Origin: Rhizoctonia solani
Taxonomy: Eukaryota; Basidiomycota; Agaricomycetes; Cantharellales; Ceratobasidiaceae
Direction of reading: 5' to 3'
DNA length: 64,000 bases
NCBI RefSeq assembly: GCF_016906535.1
Contig: NC_057370.1
Location: forward strand, 1,488,001 to 1,552,000
Shown: one piece after another, positions 1-12,161 of the stretch
Layout of the letters: each line of letters starts with the position of its first letter
Position numbering within the stretch: the first letter of the stretch is position 1
Notes under the pieces: model-generated
The model's database searches: none
What the model was told of the DNA's origin: nothing
The model's input: only the letters and a program-made list of their open reading frames with translations
Program-made: the position numbers and the translations under genes

Positions 1-1
1 T

Positions 2-223
2 CGCTCGGCACTGGTTTGTTTCGCACTGGTTGTGCGCTCCATGGTAGAAGGCGTGTACGAGGACACCCGCCCAGCACAGCTGGGAAATTTACGAAGCAAA
101 GCGATCACTGTTCTAGAATATGTAAGATTAACGGATAGTGACTCTGTTACTCGTACACAAGCCGCAGAAACACTATCGTTGGTCAAGCAGCTTGGACGAG
201 CAGAGCTTGGACTGGATGTGTAA
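2..223 (+). CDS. C-terminal fragment of an unidentified protein
   Basis: The reading frame is open from the window edge to a TAA stop, so this is most likely the last exon of a gene that begins upstream. The visible 73 residues start with a hydrophobic, valine-rich stretch and continue as an alanine- and leucine-rich, probably helical segment containing the short motif LRSKAITVLEYVRL, then end in GLDV. Helical repeat proteins often end this way, but I do not recognise the family and assign no function. The reading is supported only by the uninterrupted frame, its protein-like composition and the start of the next gene about 130 bases later. Confidence 0.45.
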   Translation, partial: RSALVCFALVVRSMVEGVYEDTRPAQLGNLRSKAITVLEYVRLTDSDSVTRTQAAETLSLVKQLGRAELGLDV

Positions 224-355
224 ATACAAGTAAACAACGTGACGCTGCTTACTTCATAACTTGCCGCAACAGAAAAATTGGGAATTCGCCTTTTCGTTCG
301 ACCAGCCCTGAGGTTCAACCACCCATCCCAAACAGCTGATATTAGCTCAGTGATC

Positions 356-2793
356 ATGCAACCTTCTTCTCCTCCCGCCTCTGCGCCGGTCGAGAAAAGG
401 AAAAAGAAAAAGTCCAAAAAACATACCCCTGACGTTTCGTCGCCCTCTGTTGGTGGAGCAACGAGCGTGACGACGAACTCAGTTATCAACACTGAGGATG
501 GCATTAACCGAGCAATTCAAACTGCCCTGGATCATGCCACCGCAATAGCCACACCATCTAGTACCAATGGGCCCTCCACTACACAGGAGAGGTCATCCAA
601 GCCGAAGAAGCGTCACGCTACCTCGAATGACCCAATCGCCGATGGCTCGGAGCCACGGAAGTCAAAGAAACAAAAGTCTAGTGATAACTCTGTTGCATCT
701 TCTTCGCCTATTATGTCGCCTCCGACTGCGAATCCAACAAACGTAACTCCCAATCCGAATACGGCTCACCTCGTGTCGGCATACATTCCGCCACAACTTG
801 GTCACTCTCATATACCTATCGACCCAACCTTGACAGGCCATGAGCATCTCATGCAACAGCATCCACACTTACAGGCGATTGTTCCTAATGCGACATTTAC
901 AGGGAACGCTCTTGCTGCCGCCAACGGAGCATCTCAGCACCACCCAGATGCATTAGGTTCCTTCATATTCAACCAAGATGCTGATCTATCATCTCTGGGC
1001 TCGAATGAAGAATTAATTCGTGCGCTTCAAGGTTTTGATCTCTCCAAATTCGCAGGTGTATTCAAGTACCCCGAGTCCATGTCAACCGAAAACCCGGCGC
1101 CTGTTCACCAGGGCAATGAACCCGGTCCATCAAGACTTGGAAACAACCCTCAGCTTAATATTGACCAGCCCGTCGCCGTCTCATCCGGTGCATCTGGGAA
1201 CAAGCCCCGTCAAAAGAAGATTGTGGCCCCCCAGCCCGGTAGTCAGATTGTCAACCCGGAGCATGCTGATATCTTGGCAACGCACTGGTTAAACCCAGCC
1301 AAGTTGGCGGAGCTTGTCAAAGAACAAGGTATGGCCTTCTTTAATGAAACACATTATGCCATTAACCATATGCCATTCAAACCAGGGCTTGTGTACAAGA
1401 AAGGGAAATTCTCAGCTATTGAAGAGCACCAAATTGAAGAGGCATTACAAAACTATGCCAAGTCCAGAAGCTTGACTCCTCCCGAAATTGACGCTATTAT
1501 ATTTTCAAAAGGGAAAAAGGCCAAAGAGGAGTACAGTACCTTTTGGTCTGAAATCAGTAGGACTTCCTTGTATGATACATTTGCCACGATCCTAACATTA
1601 CTTGTAGCTCGTGCAGTTCCCCAGCGGCCTATCATTGCTGTGTACCACCACGTTAGACGTACGCACCATCCCATGAAACAACAAGGGAAATGGACTCCTG
1701 AAGAGGACGCAATTGTGATAGCGTGCGTACACTCGTATTTCCTGGCGAACAACTGAAGCCGAATAGATAACCCAAGTGCTGTCGCCGAGCTGGGTCAGAA
1801 ATGGGAGCAAATCAGCCTGCGTGTTGGCCGTATGTCTTCGGACTGTAGGGATCGGTACCGTAATCACTTGGTTGATCAAGAGGCTCGTGTAGTTGGTGAG
1901 TACGCCGATTTTAACAACTCGCCAAGGTGTAACTGGTTTCGATTTAGGCCCCTGGACCAAGGAAGAGGAGGATGAATTGACGAGGATCGTCATGGAGCTC
2001 ACAGTGGAACGAGGCCTACAAGCAGATAACGATGTGCTCTGGTCTGAAGTTAGCGAACGGATGGGAGGCAGACGTACAAGACAGCAAGTTAGAATTAAAT
2101 GGTGAGATTGGTGGCATTTCGCTGACCAAATGCTAACTCGCGTTGGCACGCAGGACCGATGCTCTGAATAAACGTGTCAAAAACGCTGGCGAACGACCAC
2201 GCTGGAGCGCTCAGGACGCATACATTCTAGTACACAAGTGCGTCGTATCATCTTATGAAAGATACTATCCTAATATGTGCGCGCAGAGTTGCCTCTATGC
2301 CTGTCCAAGATGACACAGAAATCGACTGGAAACTGCTCCCTGATCCACAGTGGAACCTATGGAGTGCTCACCAGCTCCAACGCCGCTGGTTTGGGTTGAA
2401 AAAGACTCTCAAAGACTCGGACACTATGCCTCATTCTGGTAGGTGGTATAAGATTGTATAATTGCTTGATCGCTCATGGAACACTATAAAGAAATCATCT
2501 CTATTCTCCAGAGCAAGTTTCGCGATCCTCCAGAGCAACCCAATGCCCCTCGTCGCTACGAAACCAAAAAATCCCGCAATGCTGCCATCGGACGTGAATT
2601 TATCACTGATGAAGATGATAACTTTGAAGATTTTGGAGACCCCAGCTCCACGCACGACTTGTTCTCTCAAACCGCCGATGGGAACCCGATCGATCCCGAG
2701 TTGGTTCGTGCAGCGCAACAGCAGCTCGAGGCAGTTTTGGAGATTGCGAGCCAGCAAGCAGCTGCATCTGGTAGCGGGTCCCAGGATGCGTAA
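356..2793 (+). CDS. REB1-like Myb DNA-binding protein (rDNA/Pol I terminator-binding type)
   Basis: The N-terminal ~300 residues are low complexity and carry basic lysine clusters typical of nuclear signals (KRKKKKSKK near residue 15). A conserved region follows, with PIIAVYHHVRRTHHP leading into the first Myb/SANT repeat (GKWTPEEDA), a second repeat starting GPWTKEEEDEL and a third Trp-rich repeat (RPRWSAQDA). This order matches fungal Reb1/Rtf1 and animal DMTF1/TTF-1 relatives, which bind rDNA terminators and Pol II promoters; that role is family knowledge. I place introns at about 1723-1758, 1896-1947, 2102-2153, 2238-2286 and 2439-2491; each joins Myb sequence in frame. The first is unusually short (36 nt). 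The start at 356 is the first ATG before the lysine-rich segment; an upstream frame from 278 has no ATG. Confidence 0.82.
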
Positions 2794-2977
2794 ATATTGT
2801 TTAACTTAACTTCGTTTTATTTGACTCTGTCTTCTTTTACATTCGCCTATGCATCCTCACCCCTTTCGTGGTTTTGTAACTTTATAAATGGGTAGATATA
2901 TTTAGCAAAGTAAAATACACAATGGCATATACATGAACGTTACGGATACAGTGCTACTGAAGAATAATAAGCTATTA

Positions 2978-4156
2978 TCACAAATTTGAAGGGGTACAGT
3001 ATCGAAATCTGGGTAGGGCAAACGGTAGTGGCAGGTACGTTGACCCAAGTCGCACAGAAGGGCAAATCCCACGAGGTGGCTCAACGATCCGCACACCCCT
3101 TGTATGACAAAACTCCATAAACTCAGTGCGTTCGTTTGATGAAATTCCATCCGTTGTGAGCCAACTGAGAGTTTGGAGATGAGTGAGATTGGTAAGGCTG
3201 GACATCAACTCGCGCAGTGCAGACTCGTTGGCTGTAGTCTTGTCGGGCCTGGCCAAAGCAAGATGAGTCAATCCCCTCGGGAGGGTCTCCAGCACCAACG
3301 ACGTCGGCCAAAACCTGAGCGAAAGCTCACTCAGCATCGGACATGACGACTGCACAAAGTCGAGCGAGTCAACTCTGTCCGACAGCCGCAAGGTATGCAT
3401 GTTGTGTCCGTATTGATCCAAGACGAAGAACAATAGTCGTTCGGGAAAGGTCCTGGGCTTATCTGACTGGGAGGAAACAATAGAGAGAGCACGTAGGTTG
3501 GAGGATTCACCCAAGAGCCATTTGAGCTCCTGGGCGGAGGGATCGAGATCGATGTGCCAGTGCAACTCTGATAACGCAATATTCAGGGGCTCTCGTCCCT
3601 GGACTATGCGAAACGCAGATCCCTCTAGACAAAGCCTGGTTATTTGTGGGAGAGACGCAAGCACATCATGCACATTCGATTGACCGAACCTACTAAAATT
3701 ATGTAGGCTCAACGAGGTGATGGAAGTTGCGTGGGATAGGATGTCTAGTTGGTCCGGGGTAAAATCGTGTCTGCCTCGAAGGTGAAATTCAAGATGGTCG
3801 AGTTGTGGGAGGCGGGGTAAGAGTTTGAAGATGTCACGTATCGCCAGATGTGCAGATTCCGTGTATTTGGGGGACTCACATACGAATGTCAGCTCGTGGG
3901 TGAGTTGCCCCAGTTGCCGTCCTCGGTCGGTCGACGGGTCGACAGCTTGCAAGTATTGGCAGAAGATGCGGTATGATTCCAGTGTGACTCTGCGCAATAG
4001 AAGCGATTGGGCGTAGGCTGACAACGCCCGATTGACGAGGCAACATGCTTTAAGCGTTACATGATCTGAGGATACTGCATCAATCACGCGCAATGCAATA
4101 TCCAAGGGAATGCCTAGACTGGTATACGGGTGAGTAATGAATAACTGGCGTAGCAT
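2978..4156 (-). CDS. F-box-like protein, single exon, 392 aa
   Basis: One uninterrupted frame of 392 codons. The N-terminus reads like an F-box (PLDIALRVIDAVSSDHVTLKACCLVNR), with the usual leucine/isoleucine spacing and the C-L-V-N/S-R segment that contacts Skp1. The rest is leucine-rich with irregular LxxL patterns (SLHNF, TRLCLEGS, TLRLSDRV, TLSWL), suggesting degenerate leucine-rich repeats for substrate capture. By family it would act as the substrate receptor of an SCF ubiquitin ligase; the substrate is unknown. Large families of such single-exon F-box genes are common in Agaricomycetes. It lies tail to tail with the REB1-like gene, 184 bases apart, and heads a divergent promoter shared with the complex I gene. 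Confidence 0.72.
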   Translation of the reverse strand: MLRQLFITHPYTSLGIPLDIALRVIDAVSSDHVTLKACCLVNRALSAYAQSLLLRRVTLESYRIFCQYLQAVDPSTDRGRQLGQLTHELTFVCESPKYTESAHLAIRDIFKLLPRLPQLDHLEFHLRGRHDFTPDQLDILSHATSITSLSLHNFSRFGQSNVHDVLASLPQITRLCLEGSAFRIVQGREPLNIALSELHWHIDLDPSAQELKWLLGESSNLRALSIVSSQSDKPRTFPERLLFFVLDQYGHNMHTLRLSDRVDSLDFVQSSCPMLSELSLRFWPTSLVLETLPRGLTHLALARPDKTTANESALRELMSSLTNLTHLQTLSWLTTDGISSNERTEFMEFCHTRGVRIVEPPRGICPSVRLGSTYLPLPFALPRFRYCTPSNL

Positions 4157-5014
4157 CTATAGCGCTCACGTATTATTGTCAGCTCTTGTCATTAGACGAG
4201 TTGCCAGCCTAGTGTATGCGTCAGGCAGTAGTGGGGTCAGGTACGTTGGTAACCCACATTGAAAGCTAAATACCAAGAGCAAAGCAAGTTGGCTCCCCCA
4301 CGATCAGGGCCTTGTATGTGTCGTGACAAAGCCCCGTGCGCTCGATAGCTTCGGAACTCGGTTAATCCTTGGCTGCAAGCACGATCCAATACTGACAATG
4401 TGAGAGAGAGCTGAGATGCCACCTTTGGAACGTTGTTCGCCAGTCGATGCCGATTTCTACCAGCGAAAGGTTGGAATGTACACAAGTCGCAGCGCTCAAG
4501 ATCAAGAGTGGGGCATAGGTGGTGAAGGCAGTGATGGGGGGAGCCATGAGAGATCCTGCTAGCCCTCTTTATACAGTAGTCGAATGAATCCTGCACCCCG
4601 CGGAATAAAGCAGGTCATGGCGTACTGAATCACCCCAAAGACAGTTACACCTTTGATGTGATACCAACGAACGAGGTCTCGGGGGCAAATCTCCCTCCAG
4701 AACAGGCAACTGACATGCATATGGTGGATGGGATTACCTTGATAAAAACCCGGTCCAGCAAACTAAACCCTGAACAAGACCCTATTGCCGGTCGGACTTT
4801 TGGAAACTCGACCTTGTTCATTTCCGACAACCAAGGTAAGGACCAAAATTAAAGAAAACACAACATACGGGACTAACCATGAGGGGGGGCGGGGACGGGA
4901 ACTGAACGGTGATGTTAACATGTACGGAATCGACGGAAATCGGGGCGAACATGGGTGCTTGGACGATCCGTGCATAACGAAGCTCATCCAATTGGCTGTC
5001 TTCCTCCTCTTCCC
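4157..5014. other. Divergent intergenic region between the F-box gene and the complex I subunit gene
   Basis: About 860 bases with no supported gene. Short frames exist on both strands, including one on the minus strand from 4547 that begins like a signal peptide, but none has a homologue I recognise. The stretch must hold both promoters because the flanking genes point away from each other. Confidence 0.4.
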
Positions 5015-5733
5015 ATGTCGACCTTCAAGTCTGGTTCGTCGTCGGTATCGCCCTATGTCGATCCCACCCCGCTGCCCTCGGACGTTCCCCATGTCGATGA
5101 GATAGGTGTTACTTCGGCGCCTCTCAAGAGTGCTGCGTTCTTCATTGGGGCCCATTGCAAGGAGTATAACGGTATGCAGACTCACGTTCCCACCCCGTAC
5201 TCTCTCATGAACTCGTATCCGTCTTGGTTATGTATATTTGGTACTGATGTGCTGCGATTGGTTATACAGACGACTTTATGCTTTGCAAGAAGGAATCTCC
5301 TGATCCAGCACACTGTTTAAAGGAAGGTCGACGGGTGACGAGGTGCGCGGCCGACTTGATCGAGAAAATGAGGGCTAGCTGTGCTGCAACATATGATGCG
5401 CACTGGCAGTGCTTGGAAAACAACAACCAGGTATATTGCCATCATGCCCATCCAGGCCGAACTAACTAACCAATTAACCAACCAATCCATCCCTTTGCGA
5501 TCTAGGAATTCTACAAGTGCCGAAAGCCCGAACGAAAACTGAACGATTGCATCTTTGAAAACTTGGTAAGCTGGGGCATACATATGCACACGGTCCATGA
5601 TCAACCCATGCTCAATTTATTTCACTCGGGATCTGCATTATAGGGATTGAAAAAGACGATCCCCGGCGCACCGACACACAAGCCGCAAGTGCATGAGCTC
5701 ACTAACCCGATTTACAAGCGCCAACAAAAGTGA
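5015..5733 (+). CDS. NDUFA8: NADH:ubiquinone oxidoreductase 19-21 kDa subunit, NDUFA8/PGIV type
   Basis: Four exons (5015-5171, 5270-5430, 5506-5565, 5644-5733) join cleanly into about 155 residues. The protein has four CX9C motifs, i.e. two CHCH hairpins: HC-KEYNDDFML-C, HC-LKEGRRVTR-C, SC-AATYDAHWQ-C and KC-RKPERKLND-C. The N-terminus is Ser/Pro-rich and the C-terminus ends KRQQK. This is the signature of the NDUFA8 (PGIV) accessory subunit of mitochondrial complex I, imported to the intermembrane space by the Mia40 disulfide relay; that route is family knowledge. All splice sites are GT-AG and all frames agree, so this gene is intact. It heads away from the F-box gene and ends convergent with the membrane-protein gene downstream. 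Confidence 0.93.
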
Positions 5734-6281
5734 AAAGCATTGTCGTGTATTGTAGAGCCCGGGTCAAATAAATGCGCTATCATACAGAATTTATAGGAAT
5801 ACGTGTGACCGTGGTCACCGATATCAGTCATCATGTCGAGGGAATGCGCGTATCGCTAAGGTATTCTCCGCTGAAACACGAGCAAAAAGGCGTCATTTCT
5901 TCTGTCCGCAGCCTCTCGTTCATGTGGTGGGCGGGTGTTGTCGTACCACTCACGAAACACATCAACCAGCCGATATTTTGATTTAAGCTAATTAGAAATC
6001 CACGTGACTCGAGCTGAAAGCTACTTTTCAGGGTAAATATAACTTGTAATTCATATAGTATTAAACTAAAGACACAGCGGCAGAACCCATCCAAATAAGA
6101 GAAAAACATAAAACAACTAAAGACAGGCAGAGGCGTGACAAACCGTAAGACTACAGTAGGACCGAGACAGATAACACAAAGAAAGAAAGAAACTGGGGTC
6201 GTGCAAATGTGTGCGATACGGGGAGAAACAATGGAGTGTATATAGAAGAAACCGATTTCAGTTGGAGCTTGGCTCTTGGAC
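5734..6281. other. Convergent intergenic region
   Basis: About 550 bases between two gene ends. A long open frame crosses it on the minus strand (to 5831), but it overlaps the last exon of the membrane-protein gene in another frame and has no protein-like pattern. I see only AT-rich 3' UTR-like sequence. Confidence 0.4.
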
Positions 6282-7400
6282 TCATGCCGACTGCTTCCGG
6301 GATTGCTTCCTCTCAGGAATGAGACCCTCACCTGGTCGAATGGGCAATGCGATGCTGCCATTGGGATGCCTCGAGGCAGATAATGATTCGGCTCGTCGGT
6401 GGGAGTGACCATGGGAGCGGGAACTGGAATGAGGCAGTGAATTGGAATGTGAGTGCCGTGAAGGACGGGAAACATAGGCTTCGCGGGCATGCATTTGTCG
6501 AGCTTCGGCCAAAGAGAGTCTCGGCAAGGGAGCATAAACCAGTGGTTGATCCTTTGACTGGATGCCTTGGGAAGGAAGGAGGTAGATGCGGTGGCCAGTG
6601 GACTCTTCTCCTCCCGAAAACTCTTCGTAGTCGGCGCCCGGTCCAGCACGGAGTAACTGGGAGTAGTAGTCGGTTACCAACAGAGTGAATTGCATCTAAA
6701 CAACAGTGTCGGATCAGGCGCATGCTCACATGACCGTTTGAGAGGTTAGCAACTCACTCGGCAGATGAGTAGTACAGACATGACGCCAACGATTCCAACG
6801 ACGCCACGCTCGAAATAAATATCGCAGTTCTCGATCGTAAGGCCGGCATCAATAAGATTACGCATGAGCTCAGGTTGACGAGAGAGCTCCTCGCACACAA
6901 CGCCTCGGAGAGTGGGTTGAACACAGGCGAATGCGAACATAAGAGTGGACAGGGTGACGAAGACCAAGTCAGCGATTGAATAGTCTCTGAATACTCGCAC
7001 ATGGGCAGGCAAGCGCTGGGGCCGAAGCGAATAAGCTGGGATCGACGTAATAGGATTGGGTGGGGAGCACATACCTTGAGTGTGCCATAAAAGCCTGCGG
7101 CACAAGCGACACTGGCAATGGTCATGTAAGTACATACGAGGGCGCCTAGGACGCGGGCGATGTCGAGTGTCCAGATGTCGGCCGAACCCTCCCATTCGCT
7201 CTCTGTCTCCTTGCGCATCCTCCACCACAACGCAACCAAATGGATCGCTGCATATGCATTTCCTACTGCCCCAAGCCCTGCCAGTACTAGTGTTGCGGTC
7301 CTGTAAGCATTCATTAATATCCCTTGCTCTCCATACTCGATTAGGGCACCACCCACCTCTTGGACGATGCAAAACAACAAGGGAGCGACGATCGGAGCAT
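6282..7400 (-). CDS. Four-helix membrane protein of unknown function
   Basis: Four exons (7400-7357, 7300-7075, 7015-6758, 6695-6282) give roughly 313 residues, with introns of 56, 59 and 62 nt. There are about four hydrophobic helices: TATLVLAGLGAVGNAYAAIHL, one around VLGALVCTYMTIASVACAAGFYG, one around LVFVTLSTLMFAFACV, and one around GIVGVMSVLLICRMQFTLLV. Helices 3 and 4 are separated by a loop containing two cysteines, CEELSR and ENCDIYF. The C-terminal ~120 residues are polar, rich in Ser, Arg and His, and probably cytosolic. I do not recognise a named family; the shape is common among basidiomycete orphan membrane proteins. I chose the ATG at 7400 because its short exon splices in phase to exon 2, whereas the longer frame has no ATG there. 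Confidence 0.72.
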
Positions 7401-8096
7401 GTCGAGGTTAATCTGGGATTGACAGAGCGATGCAGGGGATACAAGGGGTGGGAAGTGGAGAGCAAAACTTATATGGCTGGCGATGGCACGAGTCGAGATG
7501 CGGACGCCGAGCTTATGCCTTATTGTACGATTTGCTTAGTCCGCAAAAGAGGCGTGAGATCCCTGAGATGTGACAATTTGCTTCCGGTACCCGTGACCCG
7601 GCTGCCGACCGCCTCAGTCCCGGCATCTGCTTTCCTTTCAAAATATCGACCTATGGCCCGATTGTTTATTTTACATGCCCTTTGTGGCTTTGTGGTGTCG
7701 GAGGGGGCGCATAGCGACGCCAGAGCCGACGAATGCTCGTCCAGTCTCACCTGAGAACTTGGCATTCTCCGCGCGTTTCGCGCCGCTCGGTCTCCCAGTA
7801 ACATGATGCTCAGGTCTGGCCCGAGTCAGGTTGATCGGGCGCCACCGACTCACCTGTCATGGGGTGGAGTTCCAGAAATGTAATTGTCATGTCTCGGACG
7901 ACGTCACTGCGGCTCGAGCTCAAAACAGTCCAAACTTGATGACGGGCTATATGAGGTACATTGCATATAACATATTGTGCCAAACAACATATGAACAGCT
8001 GGAGAGAGAGGCAAACAAAGAAGAAAAAATAGAGAGAGAGAGAGAAAAAAAAAAGCACAACTATAGAAACGCATATATCCTATACAAATGTCCAAT
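7401..8096. other. Intergenic region upstream of the membrane-protein gene
   Basis: About 700 bases, holding the promoter of the membrane-protein gene and the 3' end of the PSY2 gene. Frames on both strands are short or overlap with no protein-like signal. It contains the purine-rich run listed separately. Confidence 0.4.
8008..8056 (+). repeat. Purine (GA/A) low-complexity run
   Basis: About 50 bases made almost only of GAGAGA and poly-A stretches, 40 bases beyond the stop of the PSY2 gene. Read on the minus strand it is a CT/T-rich tract in the 3' UTR of that gene. Confidence 0.7.
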
Positions 8097-11000
8097 CTAA
8101 CCACCTCCGCTATCCGTCGACGGCGGCGTTGAGCTACTCGTTGGGGTCGGGGACATGGACGGTGCTGGCGAACCGGCTGCTACGGCCGCAGCCCCCTTGC
8201 CCAGGCTCAGCTTGATCTTTTTAGTTCCACCCTCTGGTGCGCCCGCCTTCCCAGCCAGCGGGAACGTGTCCTCTTCGACATCAGGTCCTTGTCCTGCACC
8301 GGGCCCATTCGCACTCGCTTTCGAACCTTCAGCACGCTTGCCGTTGCTGTACAGAGCCAGCAACTCGTCTTCTTCTTCCTCTCTTCGCCGCTTCTCGGCG
8401 CGGAGCTGCGCCAGAGGCGGTGGCCCGCCTTCCAACAACGTCGGGAACGTATCCATCTGATCTGAATTACCGACAGAGTCCGACTGCATATCGGCAAGCC
8501 GAGCCGCGGTCGGGCTATCAGCAATAAACGCTGCAGACCGAGTCAACTTGCGTTCACGTTCCAGACTTCCGGGCGACCCACTTGAAGATGAAGAATCTTT
8601 CGGTGAAGACACAGCATCGACCGACATGGGCGAGGGAGAAAGCACATTTTGGAACCCGAGTGTGCCGTCCGCGTTGGCGTTCATATCTTCGTCCTCCTCT
8701 TCCCCTTCCCCTTCGTCTTCGTATCCGGATAGACCCAGTAGTCCTGCCGATGGTGGTTTGATCGGCTGAAAGACGGCGTCGACCCGCTCCCGTCCGATCC
8801 GGCGCGCCCACGTGCACCCGCTCCCAGTGCAACGCGCGCCCGCTTTCGCTTCAGCTGGTTCACGGGCGGCACTTGAACTGGTGCCCATTTCAGTGGAACT
8901 TCGGTCGTCTCGTCGTCTGCGCCGTTGAAGTAATCTTCTTCCTCCGAGTCCATGTGTCGGCCGGAACCCCATCGTCGTGTGCTGTTGCCATTTCTGTCAG
9001 GTTAAATAAACGAGATGAGTAAATTAATAGACGCGAAGTAGTATAAAAGTCACTTACGTCGAATTGGCGACCGACTCTGTCGACGGCGGCTCTTCATGGT
9101 TCTGCTCCCATCTTAAAATAATCCCCGCAAAGCGCATACCGACCATTGGATGTTTCGCCAATTCTCGGACCCGGGCCTCGTGTTTGTCTATCATATAGTC
9201 GATCACAAGACGAAGATTCTCCTATCGCAATGTATTAGCGGAGCTGGTCACAGGTCACGCACACGCACACCCCCGGCCACGCGCTTACCCGACGGATATA
9301 TTCGAAAAACTCTTGACAGGTCGAGCTGAGCATGTTATCTCGCCTCGACTCCCGCGCCGTTAATTCGATGATAGGAAGCACGACATCTTGCTTAATCAGA
9401 TGTCGCGTGACAAACTGATTAGGTGTCCTGAAACAAGCTCGGAATACACGCAATGCGGCTGACAAGTACGCGCGGACAATGTCAGCCAAAATGAGTTATC
9501 GAGTGGAGGAGACTAGCGCGTACCAAGACGAACATGCTTTTCCCGCGACGAGAGCAGCGAGGCCAGTTTGAGCGCGATATTCGAAGCGCAAATGTAAAAC
9601 TGACAACGATGCCCGTGCTGCACGACGAAATTTGACAAGAGGTCACACAAGAACAGAAATTGTGCCATGTGCTCCTTGGGTGCGTTCAAAGCAGCCCCTG
9701 AAACACGTGGCACTAACTATTAGCACAGTTTGTTTATGTCACACGAAAGCCCACCTGCCTTGCAAGGCCGTAAAGTCCGGGAGGGCCAGAACGGGCTTAT
9801 AAAGCGAAATAATGCACTGCTCGTAAAAGTATTGCAGGAATCGTTCCGTCGCTGGATCTTCTCGTCGGCCCATTGCGGCCTTGGCAGCGGCAGAAACACC
9901 AGATCGCTATACGTCATTAGCAGCCGATGAGCGATCGACGTAAAGTGACTTACCTCGCCCACAGACATGTCACCCCCTGCGCCCTGTACCTCCAATAATA
10001 CCCTAAGTGCATCTGAAATTTGGCTCCGCAAGGCCAGATCCTTGGTCGAACCCATTGTTGCGATCATCTGCTCCAATAATGTTCGCACCCCAGCTTCCGA
10101 GTGTTGCAGAATATTTTGTCTCACGCCGTGTGGGTCATATTCCATTACGCTCAACAAGATATCGCCACATAGATGCTGTACCGAGACCATGTCCGGATTG
10201 GGATTATGGACAGAAAATGCCCATTGGATGGCGTAGAGCACACCTCGATCGACGAGTAGTCTGTACAACGCGAATCGAGTGGTGACCTGGACGTTCTTGG
10301 CGGTAGAACAAAGCTGGTGGGTCATGCGAATAATGTCCTTCCGCCGCGTGTCTTGGTCGGAGGAAATAGCGGAATAGTCGGGTGAGGGCATGGGCCCAAT
10401 GACTGGTGAGGAATTCCCAGCACCATTAAGTTGAGGCTGAAAGTCGGATGGGATGTTTGTGGGATCTTCGTGCGTCTCCAAGCTCGATTTTCCGTCCTTG
10501 GTAAACAGCCGGGGGAACGCTGAGAACATCCTGGGCAAAATGGTCTCCTCATGCTGAAAGTGAGTGACAATATCCATTTGGTTGAAGATAATAAACGAAT
10601 TGAGAATGTTGAATGTGGGATCATCCAGCATCCTCGCCAAGACAACATCCTTAAGGAATAGCAGGCGGTATGTTTGGTGAATCTTTTTGCGTACAACGCT
10701 ATCTCGAATTGGGACTGCCTCGCGGTAGTGGGCTACATAGGATAGGAAATGCCGGTAGGATGCCTTGTGGTCGGGAAACTCGGGATCATCTAACAAATAA
10801 AATTAGCGAATGCTTGGCTCCAAACTATGATCTCGACTGACATTCTAACATGCCAAGGACGCCGGGGAATATTTCATCTGACAACATGTGTTCATACATG
10901 GGGTGTTCATTAAGCATAACTGAAATTTCGGTTAAAATTCGCTCAAGCAGACAAGTGAAATTCCTACTGATTGTCTGCATGATTCTGCATAGTGTGTGCA

Positions 11001-12161
11001 AATGCTGTAAAGACTCGGATCGTTCCGCCTCACAGAATAACTCTATGAGTGAGCAAATGAATTTCTAAGGGAATGTATGAGAGAGAGTTTCTTATCGTCG
11101 ACAGATGATGTTACCTGATACACTAGGGTCTCGCAAATCTTCTCCTTCAACGCCGGGTTCTTGGACAGGAACTTGATTGCTCGGTCAATGTCACCTATGT
11201 TGTTGAATTCCGGAGGCGGAATTTGGCCGGCCTGCATGAAAGATTGTGCAAAACGACGCTCGAGAGATACTTTGGGGGTAGAGGGAGGAGATGAGGATGT
11301 TGGGTCCTCTAGGTGGTCATGAGCATGGCACACGAGCGGTGGCACAAATGAAAGACGACATACGTTTGCCTCGCAAATGGCGCTGGACCTCTTGAATAAA
11401 GTCCCATATTTCACCACAACCGTCGAGGTCTTGGAAGCTGAGAGCAAAGTCGGTGCCGTTGGGTTCGGTCCATACGATTAGGGTCTCTGAGGGCGAAGAT
11501 ATGAGGGAGAGACGAGGATCGGGGATAACAGCACATACGACCGAGGTCACCCTGCTCGCCCTGTTGGCGCTGGTATACGTCCTGGGCCTGAATCTCACAG
11601 CGCAAGAGCTCTACGTCTGTGAATTCGCTTTTCACCAGAATGACCGCCTTTTCTGTTGTATCGTCATAGTCTGCGGAACACATGCCCGTGCCACGGTCAT
11701 TCCAGCACGCGCCCTTGAGCTCGTATACCTGGAAGGGGGGAAGGGGTCAGAGACGGACGAGATAACGAGAACAGACGAACCTTGACTCGGCGCATCTCGG
11801 CGGTAGCCCACTCCTCCGCCGGGGCCCAGTCGTCTTCCCCCTCGCCCATGTGTGCATCGACAGCCATGCCGAGGCCGTCGTCGAGAGTGTCGGGGCTGTG
11901 CATCGGTCGGCCGTCGGTGTCGAGGGGAATGGGGTGGGGCGAGAGCGAGTGGAGTTCGCTGGGAGAAACCGTGGTGCGGATTTCAGCCTGGATTGTAGGC
12001 TGCTGCTCGATAAGCTCTGGCAGTTCGTCGAGCGAGTAGGAATCCATGTGTAGTGTTGGGTCTGGCCCTGGTCCATCGCGGCCTGTCGCAGAAGACGACG
12101 ATGACGATGAAGGACCGGCCTGGCTGTCCGAGTCTCCGTTCACGTGCATCCCTCCGTTCAT
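8097..12161 (-). CDS. PSY2: Protein phosphatase 4 regulatory subunit 3 (PSY2/SMEK/PPP4R3)
   Basis: A long, intron-rich gene. After an acidic Ser-rich leader, the N-terminal EVH1/PH-like domain is visible across three exons (RRVKVYELKGACWNDRGTG; DVYQRQQGEQGDL; TLIVWTEPNGTDFALSF, then IWDFIQEVQ). It is followed by the SMEK armadillo-like region (FNNIGDIDRAIKFLSKNPAL; DDPEFPDHKASYRHFLSYVA; KKIHQTYRLLFLKDVVLARM; NQMDIVTHFQHEE). The C-terminus (8972-8097) is acidic and Ser/Pro/Gly-rich with a KKIKLSLGKG patch. In fungi and animals this subunit directs PP4 to substrates such as gamma-H2A and checkpoint proteins, binding FxxP motifs through EVH1. The order of domains and length (about 1000 aa) fit the family. 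No frame breaks were noticed. Start at 12161 precedes the EVH1 domain by about 115 residues. Confidence 0.93.

Noticed and set aside
4362..4547. Minus-strand frame beginning like a signal peptide (MAPPITAFTTYAPLLILSAA), possible small secreted protein
   Set aside because: Only about 50-60 residues with or without an intron, no conserved cysteines or recognised family, and it lies in a promoter region.
7080..7754. 224-codon frame on the plus strand
   Set aside because: It is antisense to exons 1 and 2 of the membrane-protein gene, where the reconstructed minus-strand exons have correct splice sites; composition is Arg/Cys-rich as in shadow frames.
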